DNA of 16,279 nt from JBFMHD01 sp040752395 [NCBI: Candidatus Hydrogenedentota bacterium] (GCA_040752395.1 JBFMHD010000045.1:1-16279); one strand, 5' to 3'; shown: positions 1-9,142, counted from the stretch's first letter. Numbers and translations: made by a program. Notes: generated by a model from the sequence alone, not told the origin.

Positions 1-20
1 TCTTATCTGTTATTATATAA

Positions 21-48
21 ATTTTAACTTTTTCCCGTTTTCTGTCAA
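21..48 (-). promoter_or_regulatory. Candidate sigma-70-type promoter reading out of the window to the left
   Basis: On the minus strand a perfect -35 box TTGACA (43-48) is followed after 16 bp by TAAAAT (21-26), five of six matches to the -10 consensus. It lies just downstream of the polC stop and points away from it, so it would drive a gene left of the window. The local DNA is very AT-rich, so a chance match is possible. No intrinsic terminator with a clear GC stem is visible between polC and this promoter. Confidence 0.4.
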
Positions 49-88
49 ATCTTTTTTTACTTTTTTCACATGTTCTGAGAGATTACTT

Positions 89-3000
89 TTAAAACAAAGT
101 GGTCTGGTCTGTTTCAGGAATGGTTTTAAGTATACCTGCGTGCTTGAAATTTTCAAGGATTGTTTTATTGAGTAACGTCCGCTTTTTAAAATCCTCTATT
201 GATCTGAACTCACCGTTCTTCCGTTCCTTGACAATCCTCTCAGCAACAGTATACCCCAATCCCTCAACTGCCATTAATGATGGTCTTATATATGGCTCTT
301 CTATTTTAAAAAACAGGGTATCAGATTTCATCAAATCTATATCAAGTAGTTTTATGCCTATTAGAAACATCTCAAAGAGTATCGCAAGATTTACATATAA
401 TTTTTTTTCTTTTTCAGTTGCTATGTTTTCCTTTTTCTTTTTTTCAATTTCAGTCATTAGCTTATATACTCCATCAGCGCCACTGCGTGCAATCGCCATT
501 GGGAAATTATCTGTCTGGGTACTGAAATACGCCGAGTAAAAAGCCAGAGGATGATGAACTTTAAAATATGCGATTCTAAAAGAGACGAGTGTATAAGCGA
601 CGGCATGTGCTTTTGGAAATAAATACCTTATTTTTTTACAACTCTGTATATACCAGTCCGGGACCTTGTTAGATTTCATCTCTTTTATATATTCATCTTT
701 AATTGCTTTACCCTTTCTAACGGACTCCATAACCTCAAAGGCGGTATGCTGGTTCACACCTTTATCTATCAGCTGATTCATAATATCTTCACGTACGCAA
801 ATAATCTGGTCAAACCTTGCCCCGCGTTTAATTAAATCATTCGCATTATTCAGCCACACATTTTCACCGTGAGATAAACCGCTCACACGAACTAAATCAG
901 AAAAGGTTTTAGGTTTAATGCATTCTAACATATCGCGTACAAAACTCGTTCCGAATTCAGGGATCCCCAGTGTTCCAACTTTTTCTTGATAACGACTGTC
1001 AGAAATCTTAAAAATACCATTTGAACTAAAAATAGAAAGCGTGTCACTGTCATCAAGCGGAACATCAGCTGGCTCGATACCTGTATAGTCTTTTAGAAGT
1101 TTTAATATTGTTGGCGTATCGTGACCAAGTATGTCAAGTTTTACAAGCTGGCTCTCCATCTCATGATAATCAAAATGAGTTGTTGGTATTTTATCATCCT
1201 CGTTCGCCGGTATCTGGATTGGTGTGAAATAATATATATCTTTATCCGGTGGTATTATTATCATTCCGCCGGGGTGCTGTCCTATGGTTCGTTTTGAGCC
1301 CTCACATTTATTAGAGACCCTTCTTTTAGAAGCCTCATTGTAAACCAATTTTATATCTTTTGCATACTCATTAACAAAATTTTCTGCATTTTTTTTACCT
1401 AATCCAACTATTGTTCCTGCTCTATAAACTTTATCTTTGCCAAACATCTCAAGGACAGATTTGAATATTTCATCCTGATATAGACCCGAGAAATTTAAAT
1501 CGATATCCGGCACCTTTTTGCCATCAAACCCGGTAAAAGCTTCAAACGGTATATTGAACCCCTCACGGCTCATTTCAACACCGCATCTTTCACATATCTT
1601 CTTTTTTAAATCCATCTCACAAAAGCCCTGTCCCCAGGTAACAGATTTACAACAAGGACATCTGTAATGCGGTGGGAGTGGATTGACTTCTGATATTCCT
1701 GTAAGGAACGCGATAATCGAGGAACCAACAGAACCACGCGAACCAACAGGGAACCCCGCAACCAAACTCTTGTCCACTAATCTTTTTGCTGCCAAATATA
1801 ATACTGCAAACCTATTTTTTCTTATTCGTTCCCACTCAAAATTTAATCGCTCATTTATCTTATTATCCGGATTCTCACCATAATACTTTTTTAAACCTTC
1901 TTTTACTAATAAATACAATTCATCTTCAGCATTATTTAAATGTGGTGGATAGAAGCCATCAGGGATTGGTGAGAAATCTTCTATATTTTTCAATATTTTT
2001 TCAGAGTTTATATAAATAATATTTTTTTGTTGTTCTTTATCTAAAAAGAAAAATTCTTTTTCCATCTCCTCAGCGCTTCTGATATACAAGGATTTTGCGT
2101 TTAAGCTATCTCTATGTTCGTTTTGATAATACAGAACTTCTCGCGATTCCTCGTCTTTTTCATCAAGATAATGAACATTACCGACTGCTACAACAGGTTT
2201 ATTCATTTTATCAGCTAAACTGATGATTCTTTTTAATACATCCTGTATCTGTTCTACTGAATCAAACTTTTTTTCTTTTATAAGTTCAAGCAGAGTAGAA
2301 ACAGGCACCACTTCAACAAAATCATAAAAACTCAATATTTCACATAGTTCTCGCTCGGATTTGTTATCAAATAAAGCCTGAAACAGTTCGCCCTGTGTAC
2401 AGGCTGTACCAAGTAAAAGACCTTCTCTGTTTTCTTCTAATATGGATTTTAATATTTTGGGTGTTCTATAAAAAAAGTTTATATGAGAGAGACTAACAAG
2501 CTTGTATAAATTGTAAAGCCCTTTTCTTGATGAAACAAGAATGGTGATATGATAAGGTGGCTGCTTATGATGATTAATCTGTGGGATTAAGGCATTTAAT
2601 TCGTTAAATGTTTTAGCAGGTGCTGTCTCAATAATTCTTATAAAAATTTTCGTTAAAGTTTTTGCATCCGGGAGTGCCCGATGTTTGTTTTTTTCATCAT
2701 ACGGGATATTTAAATGTTTTGCTATACTGGATAATTGAAAACTTTTTAACTCCGGTAATAAAGCTCGAGATAATAAAAGATTATCTATTACTGGATTTTC
2801 TATATCCTGATTAAATATTTTTCTTAAAAATCCAATATCAAATTCAGCATTATGAGCAACCAATACACTATCATTACAGAACTCTTTAAACCTTTTAACA
2901 GCCTCTTCTTTTTTGATACCCTTTTCTTTAATTTCTTCATTGGTTATACCTGTAATTTTTATAGTATTATCATCTAATGGTTTATCCTGTTTCATAAGCA

Positions 3001-4312
3001 GATTAAACTCAGATATTATCTTTCCATTCTTCAGTTTACAAGCACCGATCTCAATAACCTCACCCGTAAGCGGGCAGAGTGAGGTTGTTTCAAGATCGAA
3101 AATAACCATCGTGTCATCTTTAACATTTTTTTTGTCATCAATACTCTTATAAATCAGTTTTTTATCATCGATAAAATATCCTTCCATACCCAAAATAGGT
3201 TTTATTGAATGCTGTTTCATAATTTTATAAAAGGGATGGAAGAGATGTACGACGCCGTGGTCAGTTAAAGCCACTGCTTTTATGTTTTTCTTTTTTGCAT
3301 ACAAAGCAAGTTCATTAATATCTACTGTGGAATCAAGTGCAGAAAGTTTTGAATGCAGATGTAATTCGATTCTTACTTTCTCTAAATCCTGTTTTATCTC
3401 TTCATCTATAATCCTTATATTTTTAGGATATAAAACAAGTTCATTATTAATATACTTATCCTCTCTTACCGCACCCCTCCATAAGTATTCTTTGCTTTTT
3501 TGCAGGTCTATCTCTTCTCCATATTTTAAAAATAATTTAACAAACATGGCTGAGGTTTTATCATAGATAACAAAACTGAATATCTTAACATCCTTTTTCT
3601 CTGTTATCTCTATATCAGAATCTATCTTTGCTTTTACTGTTATGTCCCTCTTTCTGCTTTTGATGTTAGAAAGAAAAGTAGGTTCATCAAAACTATCTTC
3701 ACCAAAAATCACATTTTTGTTAGCTGACGATTTCTGCAGGATGTTGTTTGCTACAATTAAATTGTTATTTGTTATTTTTGTCTGTTCTTTTATCTCTTTT
3801 AGTAAATCTTCATTAATATTTATTCTAAATTCCGGGACTTTATTAATTCTCTGTTTTATCTTTTCTCTGAGACAATCAATAAGCCCCAGTCTGTGCAGCT
3901 CATTTTCAAGAGCTCTATCCGGGATATTTATTTCTATAACATTTTCTTTCAACTCAGGTTTCAGATAATCAATCACACTCTGGATTACCTTATTTTTGTT
4001 GCATATAGTTTTGCATGCCTCTCTCCAGAACTCATCAAAAAATTCTTTTAATTCTCCTTTCTTTTGAATAACTGTTATATCTTCAATCTCTTCAAAATGA
4101 TTTATAAAATAGTGTTTTATAATAGAAAGAGTTTTATCCGAGAGTTCACCATAGGGAGAACTGATTTCGATATCAAGTCTTTTATCCCGCTCTTTTAATA
4201 CTATCGATTCTATACTTGCTCTCTCAATAATCTCTTTTTCGGTCTCATCTATCTGGGTTTTATCTAATAATATTGTAAGCGGTTTACTGGTTTTGATTTT
4301 TATCGAGCTCAC
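89..4312 (-). CDS. polC: DNA polymerase III alpha subunit, PolC type
   Basis: Replicative DNA polymerase with built-in 3'-5' proofreading. The 1407 residues match the usual PolC length (about 1,440). Visible in order: an N-terminal region, an OB-fold-like segment (about 225-305), a PHP domain with HLH at 318-320 and TDHG at 350-353, and a DEDDh exonuclease inserted in the PHP domain (D406, E408, D492, H544, D549). Next come the polymerase palm with PDIDLNFSG (D936, D938) and KLDILGHD (D1060), and a Cys cluster at 885-910 (C885, C887, C888, C898, C907, C910) that resembles the PolC zinc site. The protein ends in QTTLF, a sliding-clamp-binding motif like the C-terminal QLSLF of Bacillus PolC. 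The start is GTG in a GTGA overlap with the proS stop, preceded by GAGGG. It is the last gene of the ispG-proS-polC operon, so translational coupling to proS is likely. Family assignment is firm. Confidence 0.97.
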   Translation of the reverse strand: MSSIKIKTSKPLTILLDKTQIDETEKEIIERASIESIVLKERDKRLDIEISSPYGELSDKTLSIIKHYFINHFEEIEDITVIQKKGELKEFFDEFWREACKTICNKNKVIQSVIDYLKPELKENVIEINIPDRALENELHRLGLIDCLREKIKQRINKVPEFRININEDLLKEIKEQTKITNNNLIVANNILQKSSANKNVIFGEDSFDEPTFLSNIKSRKRDITVKAKIDSDIEITEKKDVKIFSFVIYDKTSAMFVKLFLKYGEEIDLQKSKEYLWRGAVREDKYINNELVLYPKNIRIIDEEIKQDLEKVRIELHLHSKLSALDSTVDINELALYAKKKNIKAVALTDHGVVHLFHPFYKIMKQHSIKPILGMEGYFIDDKKLIYKSIDDKKNVKDDTMVIFDLETTSLCPLTGEVIEIGACKLKNGKIISEFNLLMKQDKPLDDNTIKITGITNEEIKEKGIKKEEAVKRFKEFCNDSVLVAHNAEFDIGFLRKIFNQDIENPVIDNLLLSRALLPELKSFQLSSIAKHLNIPYDEKNKHRALPDAKTLTKIFIRIIETAPAKTFNELNALIPQINHHKQPPYHITILVSSRKGLYNLYKLVSLSHINFFYRTPKILKSILEENREGLLLGTACTQGELFQALFDNKSERELCEILSFYDFVEVVPVSTLLELIKEKKFDSVEQIQDVLKRIISLADKMNKPVVAVGNVHYLDEKDEESREVLYYQNEHRDSLNAKSLYIRSAEEMEKEFFFLDKEQQKNIIYINSEKILKNIEDFSPIPDGFYPPHLNNAEDELYLLVKEGLKKYYGENPDNKINERLNFEWERIRKNRFAVLYLAAKRLVDKSLVAGFPVGSRGSVGSSIIAFLTGISEVNPLPPHYRCPCCKSVTWGQGFCEMDLKKKICERCGVEMSREGFNIPFEAFTGFDGKKVPDIDLNFSGLYQDEIFKSVLEMFGKDKVYRAGTIVGLGKKNAENFVNEYAKDIKLVYNEASKRRVSNKCEGSKRTIGQHPGGMIIIPPDKDIYYFTPIQIPANEDDKIPTTHFDYHEMESQLVKLDILGHDTPTILKLLKDYTGIEPADVPLDDSDTLSIFSSNGIFKISDSRYQEKVGTLGIPEFGTSFVRDMLECIKPKTFSDLVRVSGLSHGENVWLNNANDLIKRGARFDQIICVREDIMNQLIDKGVNQHTAFEVMESVRKGKAIKDEYIKEMKSNKVPDWYIQSCKKIRYLFPKAHAVAYTLVSFRIAYFKVHHPLAFYSAYFSTQTDNFPMAIARSGADGVYKLMTEIEKKKKENIATEKEKKLYVNLAILFEMFLIGIKLLDIDLMKSDTLFFKIEEPYIRPSLMAVEGLGYTVAERIVKERKNGEFRSIEDFKKRTLLNKTILENFKHAGILKTIPETDQTTLF

Positions 4313-6024
4313 TTTATACCCTCATATTTTTCTTTCAAAAAATTAAGCAGTTCTTCTTCTTTTAATAAAATACTCTCTTTTGGTCTGCGGATTTTTAATT
4401 CGTATTTGCCTGTTTCCTTGAACTTTTTACCGAGAGCGATCTGAAAAGGGATGCCTATTAATTCAGCGTCCGCAAATTTATAACCCGGGCGGTAATCTCT
4501 ATCATCGAGTATAACTTCAAAACCTGCAGATGTTAATTTTTTAGAGATCTCAATACTTTTATCAAATACAAGGCCTTCCTTTTCCAGTGGTAAAACAATC
4601 ACATCAAAAGGTGCGATTGGTAATGGCCAGATGATACCTCGTTCATCATTATTCTGCTCTATACTTGCTGCAACTATCCTGCTCACACCTATACCATAAC
4701 AACCCATAATTATCAGTTTATCTTCACCATTTTCGTTCTGATATATAGCATTCATTGCCCTGGAGTATTTAGTTCCGAGTAAAAAGACATGACCCACTTC
4801 GATCCCACGCTGGATTTTTATATTATTATTACACTCAGGGCAGATATCCCCTTTTTTTGCATTTCTAATATCAGCAAAGAGATCAACTTTGAAATCTCTA
4901 TCAAGGTTTACGTTTATTATATGAGTATCTGCTTTCTGAGCACCTGTAACCCAGTTTCTCTTTCCCCGGATACTATTATCAGCTATAATTTTAATATCTT
5001 TGAGTCCACAGGGGCCAGCAAATCCAACTGGTGCATTAGTTATTCTTTCAACATCTTTAAAAGAAGCCATCTTAATCGAGCCTGTCTCTAAAACCTTTTT
5101 TATTTTTTCTTCATTTAGTTCTGAGTCTCCGGAGATAAGCAGAGCAAAAAAACCTTTTTCGGTCTCAACGATTAATGTTTTTAATAATTTTTCAGGTTTA
5201 ACTTTTAAAAATTCGCTTACCTCTTCAACTGTCTTTCTATCTGGTGTCAATATCTCCTGGACCTGATTCATAGGTTCATTATCTTCGATATAATTACTTA
5301 TAGCTGGTGCCAGTTCCACATTAGAAGCGAAATTACATTTTTCACAGAGTGCGATTTGAGACTCACCTGTATCTGCAAGCACGATGAATTCATGTGAGGA
5401 TTTTCCGCCGATGGCACCTGTTGCAGCCTCACAGGCTCGGTATCTCAAACCACAGCGTTCGATTACCCTGCAATACGCTTCATAATGGAGGCTATAACTC
5501 TTCATAGCAGATTCTTCGTCTTTATCAAACGAATAAGCATCTTTCATAAGGAACTCTCGACATCGCATAATCCCGAATCGTGGTCGAATCTCATCACGAT
5601 ATTTCCAGTTGATCTGGTATAAAGTAATGGGGAGCTGTCTGTAGGATTTAATCTCGTTTCTTATAATATGTGTAACAACCTCTTCAGCAGTAGGTGCAAG
5701 CCCGAACTCACGATTATGCCTGTCTTTAATCTTCATCATTTCCTCGCCATATAAATCCCATCTGCCTGTTTCATCCCAGAACTCTTTGGGCTGTATAATA
5801 GGCATTTTTATTTCCTGATCCCCTATTCTATCCATCTCTTCTCTTACAACCTTCTCTACTTTATTTAATACTCTGAACCCAAGTGGTAAAAAGTTGTAAA
5901 TCCCGCTTGCAAGTTTTCTTATAAAGCCTGCACGTAACATAAGTTTGTGACTTATCACTTCTGCTTCTTTGGGCTCTTCTTTGAGCGTTGGTATCAGATA
6001 ATTAGACATCCGATATAAAGTCAT
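4309..6024 (-). CDS. proS: Prolyl-tRNA synthetase, bacterial type with editing domain
   Basis: Charges tRNA-Pro with proline in the cytoplasm. At 571 residues it matches the bacterial ProS length (E. coli 572). The class II core shows motif 2 around 141-166 (RDEIRPRFGIMRCREF, then LMKDAYSF) and motif 3 at 441-457 (GCYGIGVSRIVAASIEQ). The editing (INS) domain lies at about 235-385, with SGDSELNEEK aligning with the segment that holds the deacylation lysine. The anticodon-binding domain begins near 470. CEKC (227-230) and CPEC (395-398) flank the insertion and could form a zinc ribbon; similar pairs are known in Firmicutes-type ProS. ATG was chosen as start because it overlaps the ispG stop as ATGA and has AGAGG upstream. 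The in-frame Met6 has no ribosome binding site. It is the middle gene of the operon. Confidence 0.97.
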   Translation of the reverse strand: MTLYRMSNYLIPTLKEEPKEAEVISHKLMLRAGFIRKLASGIYNFLPLGFRVLNKVEKVVREEMDRIGDQEIKMPIIQPKEFWDETGRWDLYGEEMMKIKDRHNREFGLAPTAEEVVTHIIRNEIKSYRQLPITLYQINWKYRDEIRPRFGIMRCREFLMKDAYSFDKDEESAMKSYSLHYEAYCRVIERCGLRYRACEAATGAIGGKSSHEFIVLADTGESQIALCEKCNFASNVELAPAISNYIEDNEPMNQVQEILTPDRKTVEEVSEFLKVKPEKLLKTLIVETEKGFFALLISGDSELNEEKIKKVLETGSIKMASFKDVERITNAPVGFAGPCGLKDIKIIADNSIRGKRNWVTGAQKADTHIINVNLDRDFKVDLFADIRNAKKGDICPECNNNIKIQRGIEVGHVFLLGTKYSRAMNAIYQNENGEDKLIIMGCYGIGVSRIVAASIEQNNDERGIIWPLPIAPFDVIVLPLEKEGLVFDKSIEISKKLTSAGFEVILDDRDYRPGYKFADAELIGIPFQIALGKKFKETGKYELKIRRPKESILLKEEELLNFLKEKYEGIK

Positions 6025-7085
6025 AGTAAAGATTTAACCTCTTTAATCAATTCATCAACTGCTTCTTTGATATCAATTTTTTTACAGGGTCTGCCTTTTT
6101 TAAAGATCAATGCGGTATCTCTACCAAATGCGATACCTATATCAGCATTTCGTGCTTCGCCAGGGCCATTAACTTCGCAGCCCATAACTGCTACGGAAAA
6201 ATTCTTTTTAATATTTTTAAGAGAATCATTAATTTTCTTTGCAATACTTTCAAGGTCTATTTTCGTATTTAATCTTCCACAGGTCGGGCAGGAAATAAGA
6301 TGTGGTCTGTTTTTAGACTTTAATCCGAGACTCGATAGGATTTCGTAGGCTGTTTCTACCTCCAGCACCGGGTTACCTGTAATAGAGACACGAACGGTAT
6401 CACCAATACCCTCACTTAATAATATTCCGAAACAGGTCGCAGAGCGAATAGCTGCATCAGGATAAATCCCTGCTTCGGTAAGTCCAAGATGTATCGGATA
6501 ATCTCGCTCTTTTATATATAATCTATTTGCTTCAATCGTCTCCATAACCTCACTTAATTTTAAGGATACTTTGATATTTTTAAATTTTTCTTTCTCAAAT
6601 ATTTTTAAATTTTCTAAAAGCACAGCCACCATCGCTTCGGCTCTGTTTTTTGTATTTCTATACTTTTTTGGTAAAGAACCAACATTCACGCCGATCCTTA
6701 CAGGGATCTTATATTGAAATAAACATAAGATGATTTCTTTAACTTTATCTTCTCCACCTATATTCCCTGGATTTATTCTTATGCAATCTGCCCCTGCTTT
6801 TATAGCTTCGATTGCTATACGGTGATCAAAATGAACATCCGCAACTACAGGGATAGGTGATTTCTCAATAATCTTTTTCAATCTTTGTATATACTCAAGT
6901 TTAGGGATAGCAACTCTAACTATCTCACAGCCACAACTGGCAAGTTCATAGATCTGTTTTAATGTTTTATTAACATTCTTGGTATCTGTATTTGTCATTG
7001 ATTGTACAACTATTGGGTTATTACAACCGATAGGAATTTTACGCACATAAATGACCCGTGTCTTTTTTCTATAAAAAGTTTTCAT
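6021..7085 (-). CDS. ispG: 4-hydroxy-3-methylbut-2-en-1-yl diphosphate synthase (IspG/GcpE)
   Basis: Iron-sulfur enzyme of the MEP isoprenoid pathway, converting MEcPP to HMBPP. The 354 residues are the length of the short bacterial form. The N-terminal TIM barrel shows VVQSMTNTDT (26-35), VADVHFD (81-87) and RINPGNIG (103-110). The C-terminal 4Fe-4S domain has CPTC (C266, C269) and MGCEVNGPGEA, giving C303 and E310, which match the cluster ligands Cys270/Cys273/Cys305 and Glu312 of E. coli. The order ispG-proS-polC resembles the end of the dxr-rseP-ispG-proS-polC cluster known from Firmicutes. Here dxr and rseP are not upstream; a gene cassette array is. No Shine-Dalgarno precedes the ATG, and the predicted promoter would start transcription within a few bases of it, so a leaderless message is plausible. 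Confidence 0.96.
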   Translation of the reverse strand: MKTFYRKKTRVIYVRKIPIGCNNPIVVQSMTNTDTKNVNKTLKQIYELASCGCEIVRVAIPKLEYIQRLKKIIEKSPIPVVADVHFDHRIAIEAIKAGADCIRINPGNIGGEDKVKEIILCLFQYKIPVRIGVNVGSLPKKYRNTKNRAEAMVAVLLENLKIFEKEKFKNIKVSLKLSEVMETIEANRLYIKERDYPIHLGLTEAGIYPDAAIRSATCFGILLSEGIGDTVRVSITGNPVLEVETAYEILSSLGLKSKNRPHLISCPTCGRLNTKIDLESIAKKINDSLKNIKKNFSVAVMGCEVNGPGEARNADIGIAFGRDTALIFKKGRPCKKIDIKEAVDELIKEVKSLL

Positions 7086-7093
7086 ATATATAT

Positions 7094-7122
7094 ATTAAAA
7101 CATTTTTTATTTCAATTTTCAA
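7094..7122 (-). promoter_or_regulatory. Candidate promoter of ispG-proS-polC, nearly leaderless
   Basis: On the minus strand TTGAAA (7117-7122) and TTTAAT (7094-7099) each match the sigma-70 consensus at five of six positions, with the optimal 17-bp spacer. Only 8 bp (7086-7093, alternating AT) separate the -10 box from the ispG ATG. Transcription would therefore begin at or next to the start codon, consistent with the absence of a ribosome binding site there. Confidence 0.5.
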
Positions 7123-7373
7123 ACTTCTGTTTTTTATTTTCCTTTAATTTATCTTTTTGTCAACAAAAAATTAAATAAATCTTTTAAAAAGGTATACGAT
7201 GTCTGTAAACTTCCTGAAATAAATTTAATGAATTTGTTCACATCTAAATTAAAAACTGCATAAACATAAAAAAATTAGAAAAATTATAGGGGGAAGACTT
7301 GTCAAATTATTTATTCAACAAACCATAAAGTTTTTGACACTACCGTGATTTAAAAGTCGCCGAGCAAAATGTC
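7123..7373. other. AT-rich intergenic spacer with no recognised gene
   Basis: About 250 bp of AT-rich sequence between the ispG promoter and the outermost attC-like site. No start-stop frame with a ribosome binding site encodes a believable protein; the longest reasonable one is a seven-codon frame near 7199. No tRNA, riboswitch or strong hairpin was seen. If the neighbouring site is an attC, this is where the array ends and chromosomal DNA resumes. Confidence 0.5.
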
Positions 7374-7451
7374 GCTTAACGAACAACCCTTGCCGCACGC
7401 CAAAGGCGTGCAGAGAGTGCGAATGCACTCTCCGTCAAGAGTAAGTTACAC
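7374..7451 (-). repeat. attC-like site 1 (after the SDR gene, outer end of the array)
   Basis: A 78-bp site starting GCTTAAC (7374-7380, a full RYYYAAC match) and ending GTTACAC (7445-7451). The inner arms CCCTTG and CAAGAG pair over their CTTG/CAAG core. Between them stand two perfect hairpins: GCACGCC-AAA-GGCGTGC (7 bp) and GAGAGTGC-GAAT-GCACTCTC (8 bp). In gene orientation the stop of the SDR gene is 18 bp upstream. The sequence 7445-7465 is the inverted complement of 8434-8455 at the other end of the same cassette. Confidence 0.65.
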
Positions 7452-7469
7452 AAAAACGGGGCAAATCTT

Positions 7470-8408
7470 TTATAATTCTTCATAAGATTTTATTCTATTC
7501 TTTCTACGAGCCAATTCACTGGCATAACGCATTCCTAAAATCGATGAATTTTCTCTTGCCCATTCTGATAATTTTGTTTTTCCAGTGGGTGATGATTTTG
7601 TAAACAATAAATCTGTTCTTAATCCTTGAATCTCATCTTCAGTTATAACAACATCATCTACGATAATCCCAATAATCCTTCCGAATAAATATCCAATAAT
7701 ATCCGGAACAGAGATAATAGGTCTCTTTTTAACAATTATTTTTCCTATCATATTAACTAATTCTCGATAGGTAAATGTCTCTGGTCCAATAGCATCAATT
7801 ATTATATTATTTCTTTCTATGCCTTGCTCAACTGCTAATTTTGCTAAATCATCTACATGGATTGGTTGTAATCTATAACTTCCGTCACCGAATATACAGA
7901 ATACTGGGAATTTTCTGAGCATCCATGCTATATTATTTATTAAAATATCTTCTTTTCCAAACAAAACCGCGGGACGAAGTATTGCATACGAAATACCTGA
8001 TTGAATAAGTGCGTTTTCTAAAATTGCTTTTCCGCGAAAATATTCTAAATGAGATTTTTCATCTGGGTTTGTAATACTCATATGAATAATTCGTTTAATC
8101 CCGGCTTTTTTTGCAGCGTCAAATAATATAAGCGTATTTTCTACCGCAGTGGAATGCTTAAAATTTCTGTGATTAAATCTAACCCAGTATGTATTATATA
8201 GAACATCAGCACCTTTTAATGATTCTGTTAGTTTTTCAGGATTATCAAAATTATAAGGAAATATTTTGATTTTATCTCTAAAAGGATTTGCTCGGTTTTG
8301 AGAATTAGTCAGGGTTATGACTTTACATCCTGCTTCTAATAATCTTTGTGCAATATATTTCCCGGAATATCCAAAAGCTCCAGTCACAACGTGTATATTT
8401 TCAGACAT
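7470..8408 (-). CDS. NAD(P)-binding SDR-family protein, NDUFA9/epimerase-like
   Basis: A 312-residue extended or atypical short-chain dehydrogenase with a Rossmann fold at its N terminus (TGAFGYSGKY, 9-18, the TGxxGxxG pattern). A candidate catalytic Tyr and Lys sit in YFRGK (Y123, K127), with S111 in MSITNP. ILRPAVLFG and PIHVDDLA further on are typical of NAD-dependent epimerase/dehydratases and of the complex-I NDUFA9-like group, where many members bind nucleotide without known catalysis. The substrate cannot be told. AAGGAA lies at a suitable distance before the ATG. It fills a cassette alone, with no promoter visible inside, and is bounded by the 20-22 bp inverted repeat 7445-7465 / 8434-8455. 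Confidence 0.85.
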   Translation of the reverse strand: MSENIHVVTGAFGYSGKYIAQRLLEAGCKVITLTNSQNRANPFRDKIKIFPYNFDNPEKLTESLKGADVLYNTYWVRFNHRNFKHSTAVENTLILFDAAKKAGIKRIIHMSITNPDEKSHLEYFRGKAILENALIQSGISYAILRPAVLFGKEDILINNIAWMLRKFPVFCIFGDGSYRLQPIHVDDLAKLAVEQGIERNNIIIDAIGPETFTYRELVNMIGKIIVKKRPIISVPDIIGYLFGRIIGIIVDDVVITEDEIQGLRTDLLFTKSSPTGKTKLSEWARENSSILGMRYASELARRKNRIKSYEEL

Positions 8409-8448
8409 TAATATAATTCCTTATTTTTTTGTTTTTGCCCCGTTTTCC

Positions 8449-8531
8449 GTGTAACGAATAATGCTTTCTGACGCCGAGGGCGTCCCGTCAGGGTCACGGC
8501 GAATGCTGTGAACAGAAAGCATCAGTTATAG
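8449..8531 (-). repeat. attC-like site 2 (after brnA)
   Basis: An 83-bp site from GTGTAAC to GTTATAG. The inner arms ATGCTTTCTG (8461-8470) and CAGAAAGCAT (8513-8522) are perfect complements. The spacers between core and arm are unequal (about 5 versus 2 bases), as in the unpaired central spacer of attC. Inside are a GACGCC/GGCGTC hairpin and a second stem carrying GCGAATGC (8499-8506), which recurs in other sites of the array. Confidence 0.7.
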
Positions 8532-8551
8532 GACGTGCCCCGAACATTCTT

Positions 8552-8824
8552 TTATGCATTAAGCTCTTTAATTACTCTTTCTGATAAATACATCTTAACT
8601 AATGATTGATAAGGTATATCTGTTTTATTTGCTAATAATTTTATAGAATCTAATAATGATTCAGGCATCCTTATCGAAATAGTTTTTACAGATGGCTTCA
8701 AATTCGGGAATATTACTCTTTTGCTTTTGGAATAATCAATATATTCTGTAGAATCTTCTTTCGCCCAAAAACTTCTTTCCTCGTCTTCGTTTCTAAATTT
8801 TGGTATCTTCTTCTTTATACTCAT
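8552..8824 (-). CDS. BrnA/CopG-like antitoxin
   Basis: Antitoxin of 90 residues partnering the overlapping BrnT-like toxin. The C-terminal half, KTISIRMPESLLDSIKLLAN (about 47-66) followed by IPYQSLVKMYLSERV, is a ribbon-helix-helix domain of the CopG/BrnA type, used for dimerisation and operator binding. The N-terminal KIPKFRNEDEERSFWAKEDS part is the conserved region of the group that usually contacts the toxin. ATG is preceded by AGGAAGGA five bases upstream and lies inside the brnT reading frame (32-bp overlap), so the two genes are translated together. It very likely represses its own promoter at 9133-9161. Confidence 0.88.
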   Translation of the reverse strand: MSIKKKIPKFRNEDEERSFWAKEDSTEYIDYSKSKRVIFPNLKPSVKTISIRMPESLLDSIKLLANKTDIPYQSLVKMYLSERVIKELNA

Positions 8825-9107
8825 AATAATCCTTCCTTTCTTTACGGTTCATATCTCTTGCTGAAATAATTCTGATTTTATTTTTACGCGGAGTAAATAC
8901 AACAAATAATAATCTCCCGCTATTTGATTTACCTAATACATAATGTCTTTCCTCTTTAATTGAATGTTTTTTATCAACTTCTGAGATTAATGGAATATTG
9001 AAAAATACTTCCTCGCATTCAGTATCTGAAACCTTATGATTTATCCAATTTTTATTCCTGTTTCCTTTATCCCAATCGAAGCCAATAAAATTTCCAATAA
9101 TTTCCAT
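8793..9107 (-). CDS. brnT: BrnT-like ribonuclease toxin
   Basis: Toxin of 104 residues from the start chosen here. FDWDKGNRNKNWINHKVS (10-27), the ECEEVF segment, and RLLFVVFTPRKNKIRIISARDMNRKERKDY (about 67-96) follow the BrnT pattern of a small RelE/barnase-like ribonuclease, which cuts RNA when free of antitoxin. The His, Arg and Lys residues expected in the fold are present and no frameshift is seen, so it may be functional. An in-frame start 36 bp further upstream is rejected because it falls in the predicted -10 region. The gene precedes and overlaps its antitoxin, the usual brnTA order. The pair forms one cassette with its own promoter. Confidence 0.87.
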   Translation of the reverse strand: MEIIGNFIGFDWDKGNRNKNWINHKVSDTECEEVFFNIPLISEVDKKHSIKEERHYVLGKSNSGRLLFVVFTPRKNKIRIISARDMNRKERKDYYEYKEEDTKI

Positions 9108-9121
9108 TTTATATTTCCATG

Positions 9122-9142
9122 TGTATATATTTATTATATACA
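9122..9142 (-). promoter_or_regulatory. Palindromic operator of the brnTA promoter
   Basis: TGTATATA and TATATACA form a perfect 8-bp inverted repeat around 5 bp and cover the -10 box and transcription start of the brnT promoter. A dimeric ribbon-helix-helix antitoxin such as the BrnA encoded next to it would be expected to bind here. Autorepression is inferred; AT-rich palindromes can also occur by chance. Confidence 0.5.

Noticed and set aside
7386-7432. Simple intrinsic terminator after the SDR gene
   Set aside because: The hairpins are strong but are part of an attC-like site and lack a T tract on the gene's strand directly after the stem; termination may still occur as a side effect.
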